Assembly: GCF_030814695.1 (NCBI RefSeq)
Contig: NZ_JAUSVL010000001.1
Coordinates: 3,074,227 to 3,138,226 of the forward strand
Reading direction: 5' to 3'
Source of the DNA: Oligosphaera ethanolica
GTDB taxonomy: Bacteria; Verrucomicrobiota; Lentisphaeria; Oligosphaerales; Oligosphaeraceae
Length of the DNA: 64,000 nucleotides
Shown: in pieces, positions 1 through 8,894 of the stretch
How the letters are laid out: each line of letters starts with the position of its first letter
Position numbering within the stretch: the first letter of the stretch is position 1
The notes under the pieces: generated by a model
Databases searched by the model: none
The model's input: only the letters and a program-made list of their open reading frames with translations
Told to the model about the DNA's origin: nothing
Position numbers and translations under genes: made by a program

Positions 1-194
1 GAACTTGGCCGATCTGACGACGTGCTTTGTCCGCTCCGGGCCGAATGCCACCATCATTCAAAGGCTATTTTTTTGCGCCGTAGGCGCTTAACCATGCTTA
101 CCCCCCAGGCTTTTGCTTGGGGGCGCAGCCTACCAACAGACGGTGCCTTGTAGAGGCACCACAGTTTTGGTTGTCAATCACTGGCCGATTACCG
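1..194. repeat. Hairpin-rich repeat island (right end), families 56-bp and A
   Basis: The first 60 bases resemble the reverse complement of the 56-bp tandem units at 60787-60945 (shared GTGCTTTGTCCG-like and GGGCCGAA stretches). Bases 68-192 are family A: a GCGCCGTAGGCGC-type hairpin, a CCCCAGGC..GCTTGGGG hairpin and a GTGCCT..AGGCAC hairpin. The same sequence recurs inverted at 60656-60780 and in part at 35056-35300. The block ends at 173-194 with the inverted boundary motif (GGCCGATTACC), which also bounds the islands near 20.3, 21.4 and 61.5 kb. No gene is seen in 1-319. Confidence 0.8.
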
Positions 195-319
195 GGGCCT
201 GGCCGTTTTTTCCCGCGTGGGGAGTGTCAGCGGGGGCGCAGGGGTTATCTTATGGGCGCTGTATTCGTCCGCAGTGACTACCCCTTACTCCTTCTTCATC
301 ACCACAACGGAGCATCACC

Positions 320-2242
320 ATGGCAGAGTACGCCGTGTCGAATCTTCTGACGCCGCTGTCCCTCAAACAGACGCTCATTGCCGGGCCCATTGGCGAGCTC
401 ATGGAGAACTTTTTTGAGCAGCGCATACGGTCGCGTCATGGTCGCGAAGTGGTCTATCAGGAAGCCGAGGACGCCTTCAAGAACCAGCTGGACGACGAGT
501 CGGGCGTGGTCGGCATCTGGCAGGGGGAATTCTGGGGCAAATGGATGATCAGCGCGGCCCGGGTCTGCGAGTACGAAGACGACGCGGCGTTGCGGGAGTT
601 CATCCGGCAGGCGGCGCATCGGCTGATGGCCTACCAGCGCGCTGACGGCTATATCGGCACCTACAAGAACTCGCTGCTGGTGATTGCGCCTTCGCGTGAA
701 GAGGGCAAGAAGGTCATGGGCTGGGGGTGCAACTGGAACTGGAATATCTGGTGCCGCAAGTACACCCTGTGGGGACTGCTGGAGGCCCATCGGCTGCTCA
801 ATGACGCGAGCATTCTGCAAGCGGCCATCCGCCTGGCGGATCACCTCATCGTTGAGCTGCGCGACAACGGCATCTGGATCGGCGACACGGGCACTTTCCT
901 GGGCATGCCTAGCTGTTCCATTCTCAAGCCCATGCTGCAGTTGTATCGGGTCACCGACGATCGGCGCTACCTGGATTTCGCCAGCGCCATCATCGCCAGT
1001 TGGAACGACCCCAGCGGCAAAGCGCCCAATCTCATTGCCAACGGCCTCAGCGGCAAGCCCGTCCACGAATGGTATCCGCGGCCGCCGGAGTGGGCGAAGG
1101 TCTATGAGATGCTGTCGTGCCTGGATGGCATCCTGGAATACCATCGCGTAACCGGTGACCAAAGTTGCCTGGAGGCCGTCGAGAAGGCCCACGCGGCGAT
1201 GTGGGAGCACGAGCAGAACCAGATGTTCAGTGTGGGCTATAACGACATCTTCAACCACGCCGCCAGACAGATCAACGCCATCTCCGAGCCCTGCGACGCT
1301 ATTCATTTTATGCGCGTGACCTACGAGCTCTTTGCGCTCACCGGCAAACGCCACTACATGGACGTTTTTGAGCTGACCTACCTCAACGCCTTTCTGGCCG
1401 GAGTCTATCGCGATGGCATGTGGGGCTCCCGCGGCGTGCGCAGTAGTGCCAGGCACATGACTGTGGCGGAGCAGGCAAAGCTCCAGCACAATCATTGCTG
1501 CGTCAACAATATGCCCCGCGGCTTCATGAATGCCGCGCAGGCCGCCGTGATGAAAAGCGCCGACGCCATCGTGGTTAATCTCTATACCGACGCCCAGGCA
1601 TCGGTCGATATCGCTGGCGGGACTGTCTCGGTCGTTATCGGCGGCAGCTATCTGCTGGACGGCCGGGCGCAGATAGACTTTAGCAGCACGGCGCCAACGC
1701 CGGTCAAGCTGCGCCTACGGGTGCCGGCGTGGAGCCACGCTAGCGCCATGCAGAGCGACGGGCAGGCTATCGATATCAGCGGCAAGGACTACGCCGAGGC
1801 GACACTACCCGCCGCCGGCAAGCTGCAGCTGCAGCTGCATTTTCACGCCAAACCGCAGATTCGCCATTTCGCGCACCCGGTCGCCGCGCTCGACAAGAGC
1901 GACTGGTATGCCGTGCGCTGGGTCAACGCCGGCGTCAGTATCGGCGAGGTGCCCTTCGAGAAAATGATCAGCGAACCCAGGTGCACTCTGCAGTACGGGC
2001 CGCTGCTCCTGGCACGAAGCAAATTCATCGGTAATAGCGAAAAGGAAATGTTTGACGCCGAGAGCATCGCCAAGGGCGACTTCCGCTGCACGCTCACCCC
2101 TGCGCAGGACGGACACGTGCGTTGCGCCTTCGATGCCGAATTCGTCGGCGCTGGACGGCGTTTCCGCACCCGCGTCTGCGACTACGCGTCAGCCGGAAAC
2201 CAAGTCGTCGCCGACACCGCCTTCTTCAGCATCTTCTTCTGA
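320..2242 (+). CDS. GH127/DUF1680-like glycoside hydrolase (putative beta-L-arabinofuranosidase family)
   Basis: Predicted cytoplasmic glycan hydrolase of 640 residues. Characterised GH127 enzymes release beta-L-arabinofuranose with a zinc-bound cysteine nucleophile. The sequence shows E323-P-C325 and later C393-C394 in HNHCCVNNMPRG, matching the Glu/Cys/Cys-Cys metal and nucleophile site of the family. A helical, tryptophan-rich barrel covers roughly residues 50-410 and a beta-sandwich follows. The TGG-x-G...GE stretch that carries the acid/base glutamate in characterised members is not recognisable (D309 is nearby), so the substrate is uncertain. There is no signal peptide. The start is the ATG preceded by GGAG at 7 nt. 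A hairpin terminator follows at 2372. The family call is fairly sure, the specificity is not. Confidence 0.85.
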   Translation: MAEYAVSNLLTPLSLKQTLIAGPIGELMENFFEQRIRSRHGREVVYQEAEDAFKNQLDDESGVVGIWQGEFWGKWMISAARVCEYEDDAALREFIRQAAHRLMAYQRADGYIGTYKNSLLVIAPSREEGKKVMGWGCNWNWNIWCRKYTLWGLLEAHRLLNDASILQAAIRLADHLIVELRDNGIWIGDTGTFLGMPSCSILKPMLQLYRVTDDRRYLDFASAIIASWNDPSGKAPNLIANGLSGKPVHEWYPRPPEWAKVYEMLSCLDGILEYHRVTGDQSCLEAVEKAHAAMWEHEQNQMFSVGYNDIFNHAARQINAISEPCDAIHFMRVTYELFALTGKRHYMDVFELTYLNAFLAGVYRDGMWGSRGVRSSARHMTVAEQAKLQHNHCCVNNMPRGFMNAAQAAVMKSADAIVVNLYTDAQASVDIAGGTVSVVIGGSYLLDGRAQIDFSSTAPTPVKLRLRVPAWSHASAMQSDGQAIDISGKDYAEATLPAAGKLQLQLHFHAKPQIRHFAHPVAALDKSDWYAVRWVNAGVSIGEVPFEKMISEPRCTLQYGPLLLARSKFIGNSEKEMFDAESIAKGDFRCTLTPAQDGHVRCAFDAEFVGAGRRFRTRVCDYASAGNQVVADTAFFSIFF

Positions 2243-2250
2243 CCACCTTA

Positions 2251-2575
2251 CGCGAAAATACTTTTTGCCTTACGCGTAGGCGCGAAGGCGCGAAGAAGGC
2301 AGGAAGAGGCGGCATGTCTTGCCGCTGCGCGGCAAGTCACGCCGCCGGGCAGAAGGCGCGAAAGTTCTGTGGCCCACGGCTTGCCGTGGGCTTTTTTTTC
2401 CTCACGCGAAGGCGCGAAGGCGCGAAAATACTTTTTGCCTCACGCGAAGGCGCGAAGGCGCGAAGAAGGCAGGAAGAGGCGGCATGACTTGCCGCTGCGC
2501 GGCAAGTCACGCCGCCGGGCAGAAGGCGCGAACGTTCTGTAGTTCTGTAGCCCACGGCTTGCCGTGGGCATTTTG
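2251..2575. repeat. Two tandem ~170-bp repeats
   Basis: Copy 1 starts at 2251 and copy 2 at 2421, both with CGCGAAAATACTTTTTGCCT. Each holds short direct repeats of AAGGCGCG, a TGCCGCTGCGCGGCA-type hairpin and the hairpin GCCCACGGC-TT-GCCGTGGGC. The copies differ by scattered substitutions and a small insertion in copy 2. No gene is seen in 2243-2595; the open frames across it are low-complexity products of the repeats. Confidence 0.85.
2372..2399 (+). terminator. Intrinsic terminator after the GH127-like gene
   Basis: A perfect 9-bp stem GCCCACGGC / GCCGTGGGC with a TT loop is followed by eight T. It lies inside the first 170-bp repeat. The second repeat carries the same stem but only a short T run, so it is a weaker terminator. 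Confidence 0.75.
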
Positions 2576-2595
2576 TGCATCGCGCGGCGGCGCCA

Positions 2596-3426
2596 TCACT
2601 CCATGCCCTGCCGGTAGCTCTGCGGGGCGACGCCGCAGTATTTTTTGAACAGGCGGCTGAAATAGGCCGGGTCGCCGAAGCCGAGTTGGTCGGCGATTTC
2701 CGCGATGCTGCTGCGGTCGAATTCCAGGAGCAGCTTTGCGCGTTCGAGTTTACTGGCGATGCGGAAGACCGTTGGCGCCATGCCGGCGTAGGCGTGGAAG
2801 AGCTGGCGGAATTTGCTGACGCTGACGTGGCACATCGCCGCGAGTTCGCCGATGGACTTTTCCTGGATCAGCTCTTCCTCCAGGTACTGTATGGCCGGGG
2901 CGATATCGGCGAAGGGGCCGCTTGCCAAGACCTGGTGTTTTTCGTGACTGCAGAGGACGGCGAAGAGCTGGTATAGGCAGGCCTTGGCGCGGAGTAGATC
3001 AGGCAGAGGCTGATGCCAGATTTCTGCCAGCGCCAGGAAGAGCTGGCGGGAGTCCTTGCTTGGCGGGAAGCGCCGGAGCTCTGCGGACAGACCGAAGGGC
3101 GTGCCGTCGTCGAGGCGGAGGGTGAAATTGCAGACGATGGTCGTCGCTGGCTCTTTGTTGCTGGCGATGCCGGCCGGGGTGAATTCCGTGCGGTATTCCG
3201 AGGCTAATGGCAGGTACACGACGTCACCCGGATCGCAGCAGAAGGCGCGGCCATCCGGTAGCCAGTACTGGCCGTGGCAGTTGTGGTAAAAAAGCAGGCC
3301 GGCAAGGCGTCGTGGCGAGCCCATGCCGCTGTGTGCGCGGTGCGACGTCCACAGCTGGCGAACGACGCGCAGATCCGTAAGCGTAAAGGACTCCCGGCTG
3401 AGTTTTTCCGCAGGAATGATCTGCAT
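2596..3426 (-). CDS. AraC/XylS-family transcriptional regulator
   Basis: A DNA-binding regulator of about 276 residues. The N-terminal part (GLLFYHNCHGQYWLPDGRA...PGDVVYLP) looks like the cupin-type sensor domain of AraC proteins. The last ~100 residues form the double helix-turn-helix domain, with IGELAAMCHVSVSKFRQLF as the first HTH and IAEIADQLGFGDPAYFSRLF followed by KKYCGVAPQSYR as the second. The start is taken as the ATG at 3426, which has TGGAG 7-8 nt upstream. A GTG at 3441 would add five residues but has no clear ribosome site. It is transcribed away from the tandem 4Fe-4S genes at 3601, with a palindrome-bearing gap between, so it may control them. The alternative target is the convergent GH127-like gene. 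Confidence 0.93.
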   Translation of the reverse strand: MQIIPAEKLSRESFTLTDLRVVRQLWTSHRAHSGMGSPRRLAGLLFYHNCHGQYWLPDGRAFCCDPGDVVYLPLASEYRTEFTPAGIASNKEPATTIVCNFTLRLDDGTPFGLSAELRRFPPSKDSRQLFLALAEIWHQPLPDLLRAKACLYQLFAVLCSHEKHQVLASGPFADIAPAIQYLEEELIQEKSIGELAAMCHVSVSKFRQLFHAYAGMAPTVFRIASKLERAKLLLEFDRSSIAEIADQLGFGDPAYFSRLFKKYCGVAPQSYRQGME

Positions 3427-3477
3427 GGGCGCTCCAGTCACCTTGTGTGCGTTTATGTCGAAAAGTCCAAGAAGAAT

Positions 3478-3523
3478 AACGAATAGGTCATGTCACAGGT
3501 AGATATTGGCCAATATATTCGTT
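3478..3523. promoter_or_regulatory. Candidate operator in the divergent AraC / 4Fe-4S intergenic region
   Basis: A perfect 14-bp palindrome ATATTGGCCAATAT (3503-3516) sits between inverted arms AACGAATA (3478-3485) and TATTCGTT (3516-3523). The region is AT-rich relative to its surroundings and lies between the divergent starts at 3426 and 3601, where both promoters must lie. The binding protein is not known; the adjacent AraC regulator is the obvious candidate. Confidence 0.45.
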
Positions 3524-3600
3524 GCTGTTTATCCAATTGTCAAGGGCATCGGTAGATGTCCTCTTCGGTGTGTGGCGATAGGTGCAAGCGAGGAGTGGCC

Positions 3601-4677
3601 ATGTTAAGCAGCGACGACATCAAGAGAATTGCGATGAAAGCCGGCGCGGACGTCGTGGGCATTGCGCCCATTGAGCGCTTTGCGGGATTTCCAGCGGACA
3701 ATGACCCGCATTATGTCATGCCGGAGGCCCGGTCGATGATTGTGATGGGGCATCGGATCATGCGTGGGTCGCTGCGTGGGACGGAGGAGGGCACTTTCCT
3801 CAGTCACTATCCGGCCATGGGCGAGGGCTATCTCAACATGGACATTATTCCGCTGACGGCGCGACAGGTTTCGCGGGCTATTGAGGACGAGGGCTACGAG
3901 GCGATGCCGATCGGCAATTCCTGCCGTTGGGCGGCGACATCCACCAAGGGCCTGACTCTGGCCGAGAAGGCCGTCTGGCGCGCCAACGACTCCGTGCCGG
4001 CACGCCCGGGGCAGCCTGCGCCCGATGTTTATATCGACACCGTCCTGGCCGCCTACCTGGCCGGCTTGGGCGACATTGGTTACAGTGGCACGCTGCTCAA
4101 TCCCATCTACGGTCCGCGCCTGCGCTTTGGCTGCGTGCTCACGGAGATGGCGCTGGCGGCCGATCCGGTGATGGTGCCCGGTACGCTCTGCAATCGCTGT
4201 ATGGCTTGTGGGCGGGAATGTCCTGGCAAGGCCATGTCAGCGACCAAGACGGTCAAGCTGAACCTTGGTGGCTACGAGGTCGAGTGGGCCGAGCGCGACG
4301 AAGAGGCGTGCAGCTTGGCGTCGGTCGGCGCGGAAAAGACTCGCGATGGCGAAGCGGGCTGCTATCTCGACAGCATTCCCGCCTACAAAGGCCAATACAA
4401 GCCATCGGCCATATCGCCGTTCCGGCGGAAGCTCGGGCCGATTTTCACGGACGGCGAGTCCATCTGTGCCGGCAAGGGCTGTATTCGCGCCTGCATGATC
4501 TCACTGGAAGAACGCGGCGTCTTGGCGAATAAGTTCGACGCGCCATTCCGGCGGCGTGAGCAGTGGTCGGTGGACTGGGACGGCTACAACTCCGGTCGCC
4601 TGGCGAACGGCGAACTGCCGCCCAACGCGGTGAAGCCGCGCGAGAAGGACCGCACCACCATTGACATCAATGAATAA
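3601..4677 (+). CDS. QueG/reductive-dehalogenase-like 4Fe-4S protein (copy 1)
   Basis: A soluble iron-sulfur protein of 358 residues. A bacterioferredoxin-type motif C197-x2-C200-x2-C203-x3-C207-P is followed by further cysteines C289, C294 and C298, which would complete a second cluster, as in the double-cluster domain of epoxyqueuosine reductase (QueG) and reductive dehalogenases. The N-terminal half matches the general QueG-like fold by eye, but no cobalamin-binding motif was recognised. ATG 3601 is preferred because AGGAG lies 7 nt upstream; an in-frame ATG at 3556 has no ribosome site. The next gene, 24 nt downstream, is a close paralogue, so the two form an operon ending in the terminator at 5745. 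Redox role likely, substrate unknown. Confidence 0.8.
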   Translation: MLSSDDIKRIAMKAGADVVGIAPIERFAGFPADNDPHYVMPEARSMIVMGHRIMRGSLRGTEEGTFLSHYPAMGEGYLNMDIIPLTARQVSRAIEDEGYEAMPIGNSCRWAATSTKGLTLAEKAVWRANDSVPARPGQPAPDVYIDTVLAAYLAGLGDIGYSGTLLNPIYGPRLRFGCVLTEMALAADPVMVPGTLCNRCMACGRECPGKAMSATKTVKLNLGGYEVEWAERDEEACSLASVGAEKTRDGEAGCYLDSIPAYKGQYKPSAISPFRRKLGPIFTDGESICAGKGCIRACMISLEERGVLANKFDAPFRRREQWSVDWDGYNSGRLANGELPPNAVKPREKDRTTIDINE

Positions 4678-4701
4678 GGCGCGAAAGGACGTGACGGTCT
4701 T

Positions 4702-5709
4702 ATGATAGATGCAAAAACGATCAAACAGATTGCGCTGGAAGCCGGTGCGGATGAAGTCGGCATCGCGCCGATGGCCTTGTGGGAAGGCGCGCCGCAGCAG
4801 ATGGACCCGCGCTATGCCATGCCCCGCGCCAAGTCCATGATTGTCATGACGCACCGCATTATGCGCGGGTCGCTGCGCGGCGTCGAAGAGGGCACCTACT
4901 ACAGCAGCTACTCTGCCATGGGCTATGGCTATATCAATCAAAAAGTCTTTCCGTGGACGGCTCGCGAGGTCGCTCGCGCCCTGGAAGACGAGGGCTACGA
5001 AAGCATGCCGCTGGCATACCATTTCTATGGCGGCGCTATCAATACCAACGACGGCAAGACCTGGAAAAGCGGCGATGGCTTTTCCGTTCCGGTGCGCGCA
5101 GGCCTGCCCCGCGCTGACGTGTACATGAGCATACGCATTGCGGCCTTCCTGGCCGGCCTCGGCGAAATCGGCTACAGCAAAGTCTTCCTCAGCAAAAAGT
5201 TCGGCCCGCGGGTGCGTATTGGCTGTGTGCTGACGGACATGGAGCTCGAGCCCGATCCGATCATGCCGCCCGGCACGTTGTGCAATCGCTGCCTGGCCTG
5301 CGTCAGGCAATGCCCCGGGCAGGCCATTTCCGCTACCAAGACGATGAAAATAAACGTGGCCGGCTATGACATCGAATGGGGCGAGCTGAATGAAGCAGGC
5401 TGCAACCGGGCCTTCGTCGGTGCCCAGGCCCTTAGTGGTGACGACGATCCAGCCGATGGCGACTACCTCAAGGCGCCAAAGGGCTTCAAGCCGTCATTCA
5501 TCTCGCCATTCAAACACAAACCGGACAACATCCACGTTACCGGCCAAGCTATCTGCGGTGGTCGCGGCTGCATGCGCGCATGCATGATATCGCTCGAAAA
5601 CCGCGGCGTTCTCGACAACACGTTCAAGGAAAAATTCCGCCGGCGCCCGGCCTGGACGGTCGACTGGGCGAAAGTCGGCGAGCCCGGCGCTGCGGCGCCG
5701 GAGGCGTAG
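4702..5709 (+). CDS. QueG/reductive-dehalogenase-like 4Fe-4S protein (copy 2, paralogue)
   Basis: A 335-residue paralogue of the preceding gene; shared blocks include MRGSLRG.EEGT, GTLCNRC.AC, CPG.A.SATKT and the C-terminal GC.RACMISLE.RGVL. The cluster ligands are conserved as C194, C197, C200, C204 and C285, C290, C294. The main difference is about 15-20 residues around positions 110-120 and 240-255, the part most likely to shape the active site. It has no signal peptide or membrane segment. Both copies keep all visible cysteines, so neither looks decayed. The pair may act as a heterodimer or on two related substrates; this is inference. Confidence 0.8.
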   Translation: MIDAKTIKQIALEAGADEVGIAPMALWEGAPQQMDPRYAMPRAKSMIVMTHRIMRGSLRGVEEGTYYSSYSAMGYGYINQKVFPWTAREVARALEDEGYESMPLAYHFYGGAINTNDGKTWKSGDGFSVPVRAGLPRADVYMSIRIAAFLAGLGEIGYSKVFLSKKFGPRVRIGCVLTDMELEPDPIMPPGTLCNRCLACVRQCPGQAISATKTMKINVAGYDIEWGELNEAGCNRAFVGAQALSGDDDPADGDYLKAPKGFKPSFISPFKHKPDNIHVTGQAICGGRGCMRACMISLENRGVLDNTFKEKFRRRPAWTVDWAKVGEPGAAAPEA

Positions 5710-5744
5710 GCGGACGCGTTGGGTGATGCACAAAAAAACCAATA

Positions 5745-5778
5745 GGGCTCTTCGCTGGTGGCGAAGGGCCCTTGTTTT
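5745..5778 (+). terminator. Intrinsic terminator after the 4Fe-4S gene pair
   Basis: An 11-bp stem (5745-5755 GGGCTCTTCGC with 5761-5771 GCGAAGGGCCC, one G-T pair) and loop TGGTG are followed by TTGTTTT. It lies 35 nt after the stop at 5709 and 58 nt before the next start, separating the redox pair from the hydrolase. Confidence 0.8.
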
Positions 5779-5836
5779 GGCTACATTGTGTGTTTTCGCC
5801 TTGTTGCGTCGCCATTCCCCAGCCCAGGAGTATTCC

Positions 5837-8836
5837 ATGATATCAGCGCTGCGTTGTGTGTGTTTTTTGTCGTTGGCCGCTGCCGCCCTGCAATCCGCGC
5901 AGGTGTTTGATTTGAGTTCGGAGGTCATGCAGACATCGATTTATGCTGGTCGGCCGTCGGTGGACGAGGGCGTGCATGAGCAGTCTGGTCGTCCAGCGCG
6001 GATGATTCGCTGGGATGGTGATAATCAGGGTTGGACGGAGATGGCCTTCACCATGCGTGGGCAGCGCATGGAGCACATACCGTTATTTCGCAAGCTGCGG
6101 GTGTCGGTTGCGGTGTGGTTGCCCGAGGACGGCAATGCCAACAGTATCGGCCTGCGTTTGCGGGATGGTGACGACGAGATTTACCAGCATCGCCTGGAGA
6201 TCGCGAGTGGTGTGGCCGGTTGGCAGACCCTGCAGTGCGAGATTGACGCGGCCAAGCCCAGCACATCGCGCTGGGGCGGTATGAATGGGGGCAACAAGGT
6301 GCAGGATCAGCCGCTGAATTTCTATGGGCTGTCCATTGGCTTTCGGGACAAGACCCGCGGTGGGCAGATCGGTCTAGGGGCGGTGACGGTCGAGTTGCTG
6401 GATGCCGATATTACCTTCACGCTGGACACGGGCGACCCGCTGTTCTGGGTCATGGACGGCAAGCAGCCGCAGCTTTTTGCCGTCAATCCGACGGTGTTGC
6501 CCCGGCAGGAGAAATGCCACGTGCTGGTCACCGGGCCCTTTGGCGAAGAAGTCCTGCGCCAGGAACTCGCGTTGGACCTGCCGGCCGACGCGACGGTGAA
6601 GGCGCTGGACTTGCCCATGCCGGAGCGCTATGGCGTGTACCACATTCGCTGGGGAACGGCGCCATTGGCGGCGTCGAACCGGCCACAGGCAGCGTACATC
6701 CACATGGCCAAGGCCGCTGGGCCGACCTTTACGCCCAACAAGACTTTCGTGTTCGGTATTTGCGACCACCTCGAGCGTTATTCGCCTGCGACCAAGGAAC
6801 TCATTGTGCTGGCCGCGGCGCGCTGCGGCATCAAAGTCATGCGTGGCTCGGCATGCTGGTCGCATGTCCAGCGCACGCCTGACAGCTGGGATTTCACCGA
6901 GCCGGATTCGCAGCTGGAACTGCTTGACCGCCATGGCATCGCTTTTGAGCCGATTTATAGCGGTAATACCCGCTGGGCTACCGCCAAAGACTGGCAGCCC
7001 GTCGTGGAAGGCCGCCCCGGCCGCGGCCAACGGCCGGATTATGACGCGTGGCGCAACTACATCGCTCGTTTTGCCGAACGCTATCGCGACCGCATTCCCT
7101 ACGTCGTGGTCTGGAACGAGCCCGACCTGGCCAGCTTCGCCAATTTCCCACCGGAGGACTATGTCAAGCTGCTGAAACTGGCCTACGAAGCCACCAAGGA
7201 AAACGCGCCGAACATCCAGGTGAAAATTGCTGGTTTTGCGGGGTTGGACGCGCCTTATCCAACGCGCAGCGCCGCGCCGAAGTACTTGGAGACCGTGCTG
7301 GCGCAGGCGCAGGGCTACTACGACATTTTCTGCATTCACATGCACGGGGCGGCTTACAATTACTTCCGGCGCATGCCGGTGATGGCCGAAATGCGCGCGC
7401 GGTATGGCGATGACAAACCGTGGTTCTCCAATGAAACCGGCATTACGTCCATCGGCCGCACCAGCGAGGTCAATCAGGCAGAGACGCTGGTACAGAAGCT
7501 GCTGGTAGCGTGGGCCCACGGTGCCGCTGGCTACAGCTGGTACAACCTGTATTCCAAGGGGCGCGACCCCAATGACGGCGAGCACAACTATGGCATTATC
7601 ACGGCGGACTTCCACCCGAAATCCGCATACGCTACCTACACCATGCTGACGAACTACTTTGCTGACGGCGAGTTTGTGTCCAAGTCCGGCGGCAACGACT
7701 ACAGTCTGATGTTGTTCAAAGACCGGGATGGCAATTGGCTGCTGCCGTATTGGTCTTGGGGCCGCGCGCCGTACTCGCTGTTCATTGCTGGCATCAGCGG
7801 CAAGGCCGTGATGGTCGATATCTTCGGCAATGAAACGCCGGCGGCGCTCGACCAGGGAACGATCGTGCTCACGGCTGACGCGCGTCCGGCCTTCCTCAAA
7901 ATCAGCGGGCAGGCGGCGGCGCCGTTGCCCGTCGGCGACATCATTCAGCAGGACGAGGACTTTGTGATCTTCCCCGGGCAGACGCAGTCTTTCTCCTTTG
8001 CTTTGGAGAACAAAACGACGGCGACGATTGACTACCGCTACCGCTTTGTGCCGCAGGCCGGTCTGACGGTGATGCCCGACCAGGGGCAAGCAACGCTCAA
8101 GGCGGGCGGGCGCGTTGTCATGCCGGTGACCTTCGCCGCCGCTGCAGATTTCAGCGGTCGCGAGACCGTGGTGGAAATCTCCGCTGGCGATCAGTGGCGT
8201 CTGTCTTTGCCGCGCCGGCTTAACCACGGCGTGGTGCTGCCTGCTGGCGAATTCCCTGTCGAGCCGCAGTTCGTGATGGAAGACAAGGCTCAGGTGCAGC
8301 AACTGGTGCCCTTCGAACCTAGCTGGCAGCAGCTCTTCTGGCGCGGGCCCGAGGATCTCAGCGCGAAGGCGTGGCTGCGCAGCAGCGACAGCGCCTTCGT
8401 CGTCAAAATCATCGTGCAGGACGATATGCATTGCCAGCCATTCAGTGGCACCAATATGTTCCAGGGCGACAATGTGCAGCTTGGGCTGCAGGTCCCAACG
8501 CAGGACACGTTTTGGGAAATCGGCCTGAGCCACCGCGATGATGGCGCCAGCGAGGTCTTCATCTGGTCGGCGCCCAAGGGCTTTGACGCGGCGGCTGCCG
8601 CCAAGCAGATCCACCTGGAGACTAGCCGCGATGACGCTGCCAAGACCACCACGTACATCGCGGAGCTGCCCTTTGCGGTCCTGGGTGCTGAAACCGCCGC
8701 CGGTCAGCGGCGCTGCCGTTTCAACTATCTGGTCAATGACTGTGACGACGGCAAGACTCGCGAAGGCTACATGCAGCAATTCCCTGGCATCGGCGGCGAG
8801 AAGTCAGCAAAGCAGTTCATGCACCTGACCTACTGA
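5837..8836 (+). CDS. Secreted clan GH-A glycoside hydrolase with C-terminal CBM9/DOMON-like domain
   Basis: An exported glycan hydrolase of 999 residues. The start is ATG 5837 with AGGAG 7 nt upstream; an ATG at 5726 lies before the terminator of the previous operon and is rejected. The signal peptide is MISALRCVCFLSLAAAALQS. Residues ~20-170 look like a beta-sandwich sugar-binding module. A TIM barrel spans ~310-600 with acid/base E428 in VVWNEPDLASF and predicted nucleophile E533 in WFSNETGIT, as in GH39/GH30-like enzymes. Residues ~750-850 look Ig-like, and the last ~150 resemble a CBM9/DOMON carbohydrate-binding domain (GDNVQLGLQ, FWEIGLSHRDDGASEVFIW). The exact GH family cannot be fixed by eye. 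A convergent gene follows. Confidence 0.85.
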   Translation: MISALRCVCFLSLAAAALQSAQVFDLSSEVMQTSIYAGRPSVDEGVHEQSGRPARMIRWDGDNQGWTEMAFTMRGQRMEHIPLFRKLRVSVAVWLPEDGNANSIGLRLRDGDDEIYQHRLEIASGVAGWQTLQCEIDAAKPSTSRWGGMNGGNKVQDQPLNFYGLSIGFRDKTRGGQIGLGAVTVELLDADITFTLDTGDPLFWVMDGKQPQLFAVNPTVLPRQEKCHVLVTGPFGEEVLRQELALDLPADATVKALDLPMPERYGVYHIRWGTAPLAASNRPQAAYIHMAKAAGPTFTPNKTFVFGICDHLERYSPATKELIVLAAARCGIKVMRGSACWSHVQRTPDSWDFTEPDSQLELLDRHGIAFEPIYSGNTRWATAKDWQPVVEGRPGRGQRPDYDAWRNYIARFAERYRDRIPYVVVWNEPDLASFANFPPEDYVKLLKLAYEATKENAPNIQVKIAGFAGLDAPYPTRSAAPKYLETVLAQAQGYYDIFCIHMHGAAYNYFRRMPVMAEMRARYGDDKPWFSNETGITSIGRTSEVNQAETLVQKLLVAWAHGAAGYSWYNLYSKGRDPNDGEHNYGIITADFHPKSAYATYTMLTNYFADGEFVSKSGGNDYSLMLFKDRDGNWLLPYWSWGRAPYSLFIAGISGKAVMVDIFGNETPAALDQGTIVLTADARPAFLKISGQAAAPLPVGDIIQQDEDFVIFPGQTQSFSFALENKTTATIDYRYRFVPQAGLTVMPDQGQATLKAGGRVVMPVTFAAAADFSGRETVVEISAGDQWRLSLPRRLNHGVVLPAGEFPVEPQFVMEDKAQVQQLVPFEPSWQQLFWRGPEDLSAKAWLRSSDSAFVVKIIVQDDMHCQPFSGTNMFQGDNVQLGLQVPTQDTFWEIGLSHRDDGASEVFIWSAPKGFDAAAAAKQIHLETSRDDAAKTTTYIAELPFAVLGAETAAGQRRCRFNYLVNDCDDGKTREGYMQQFPGIGGEKSAKQFMHLTY

Positions 8837-8894
8837 GGAAACGAGAGGCACAGCGAATCGTGTCGTAACTCGGCGTTTATGCTGGGCGCGGTGA

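Noticed and set aside
6374..8779. 801-residue minus-strand frame
   Set aside because: It is the antisense shadow of the GH-A hydrolase at 5837, which has a signal peptide and catalytic motifs. High GC suppresses stops.
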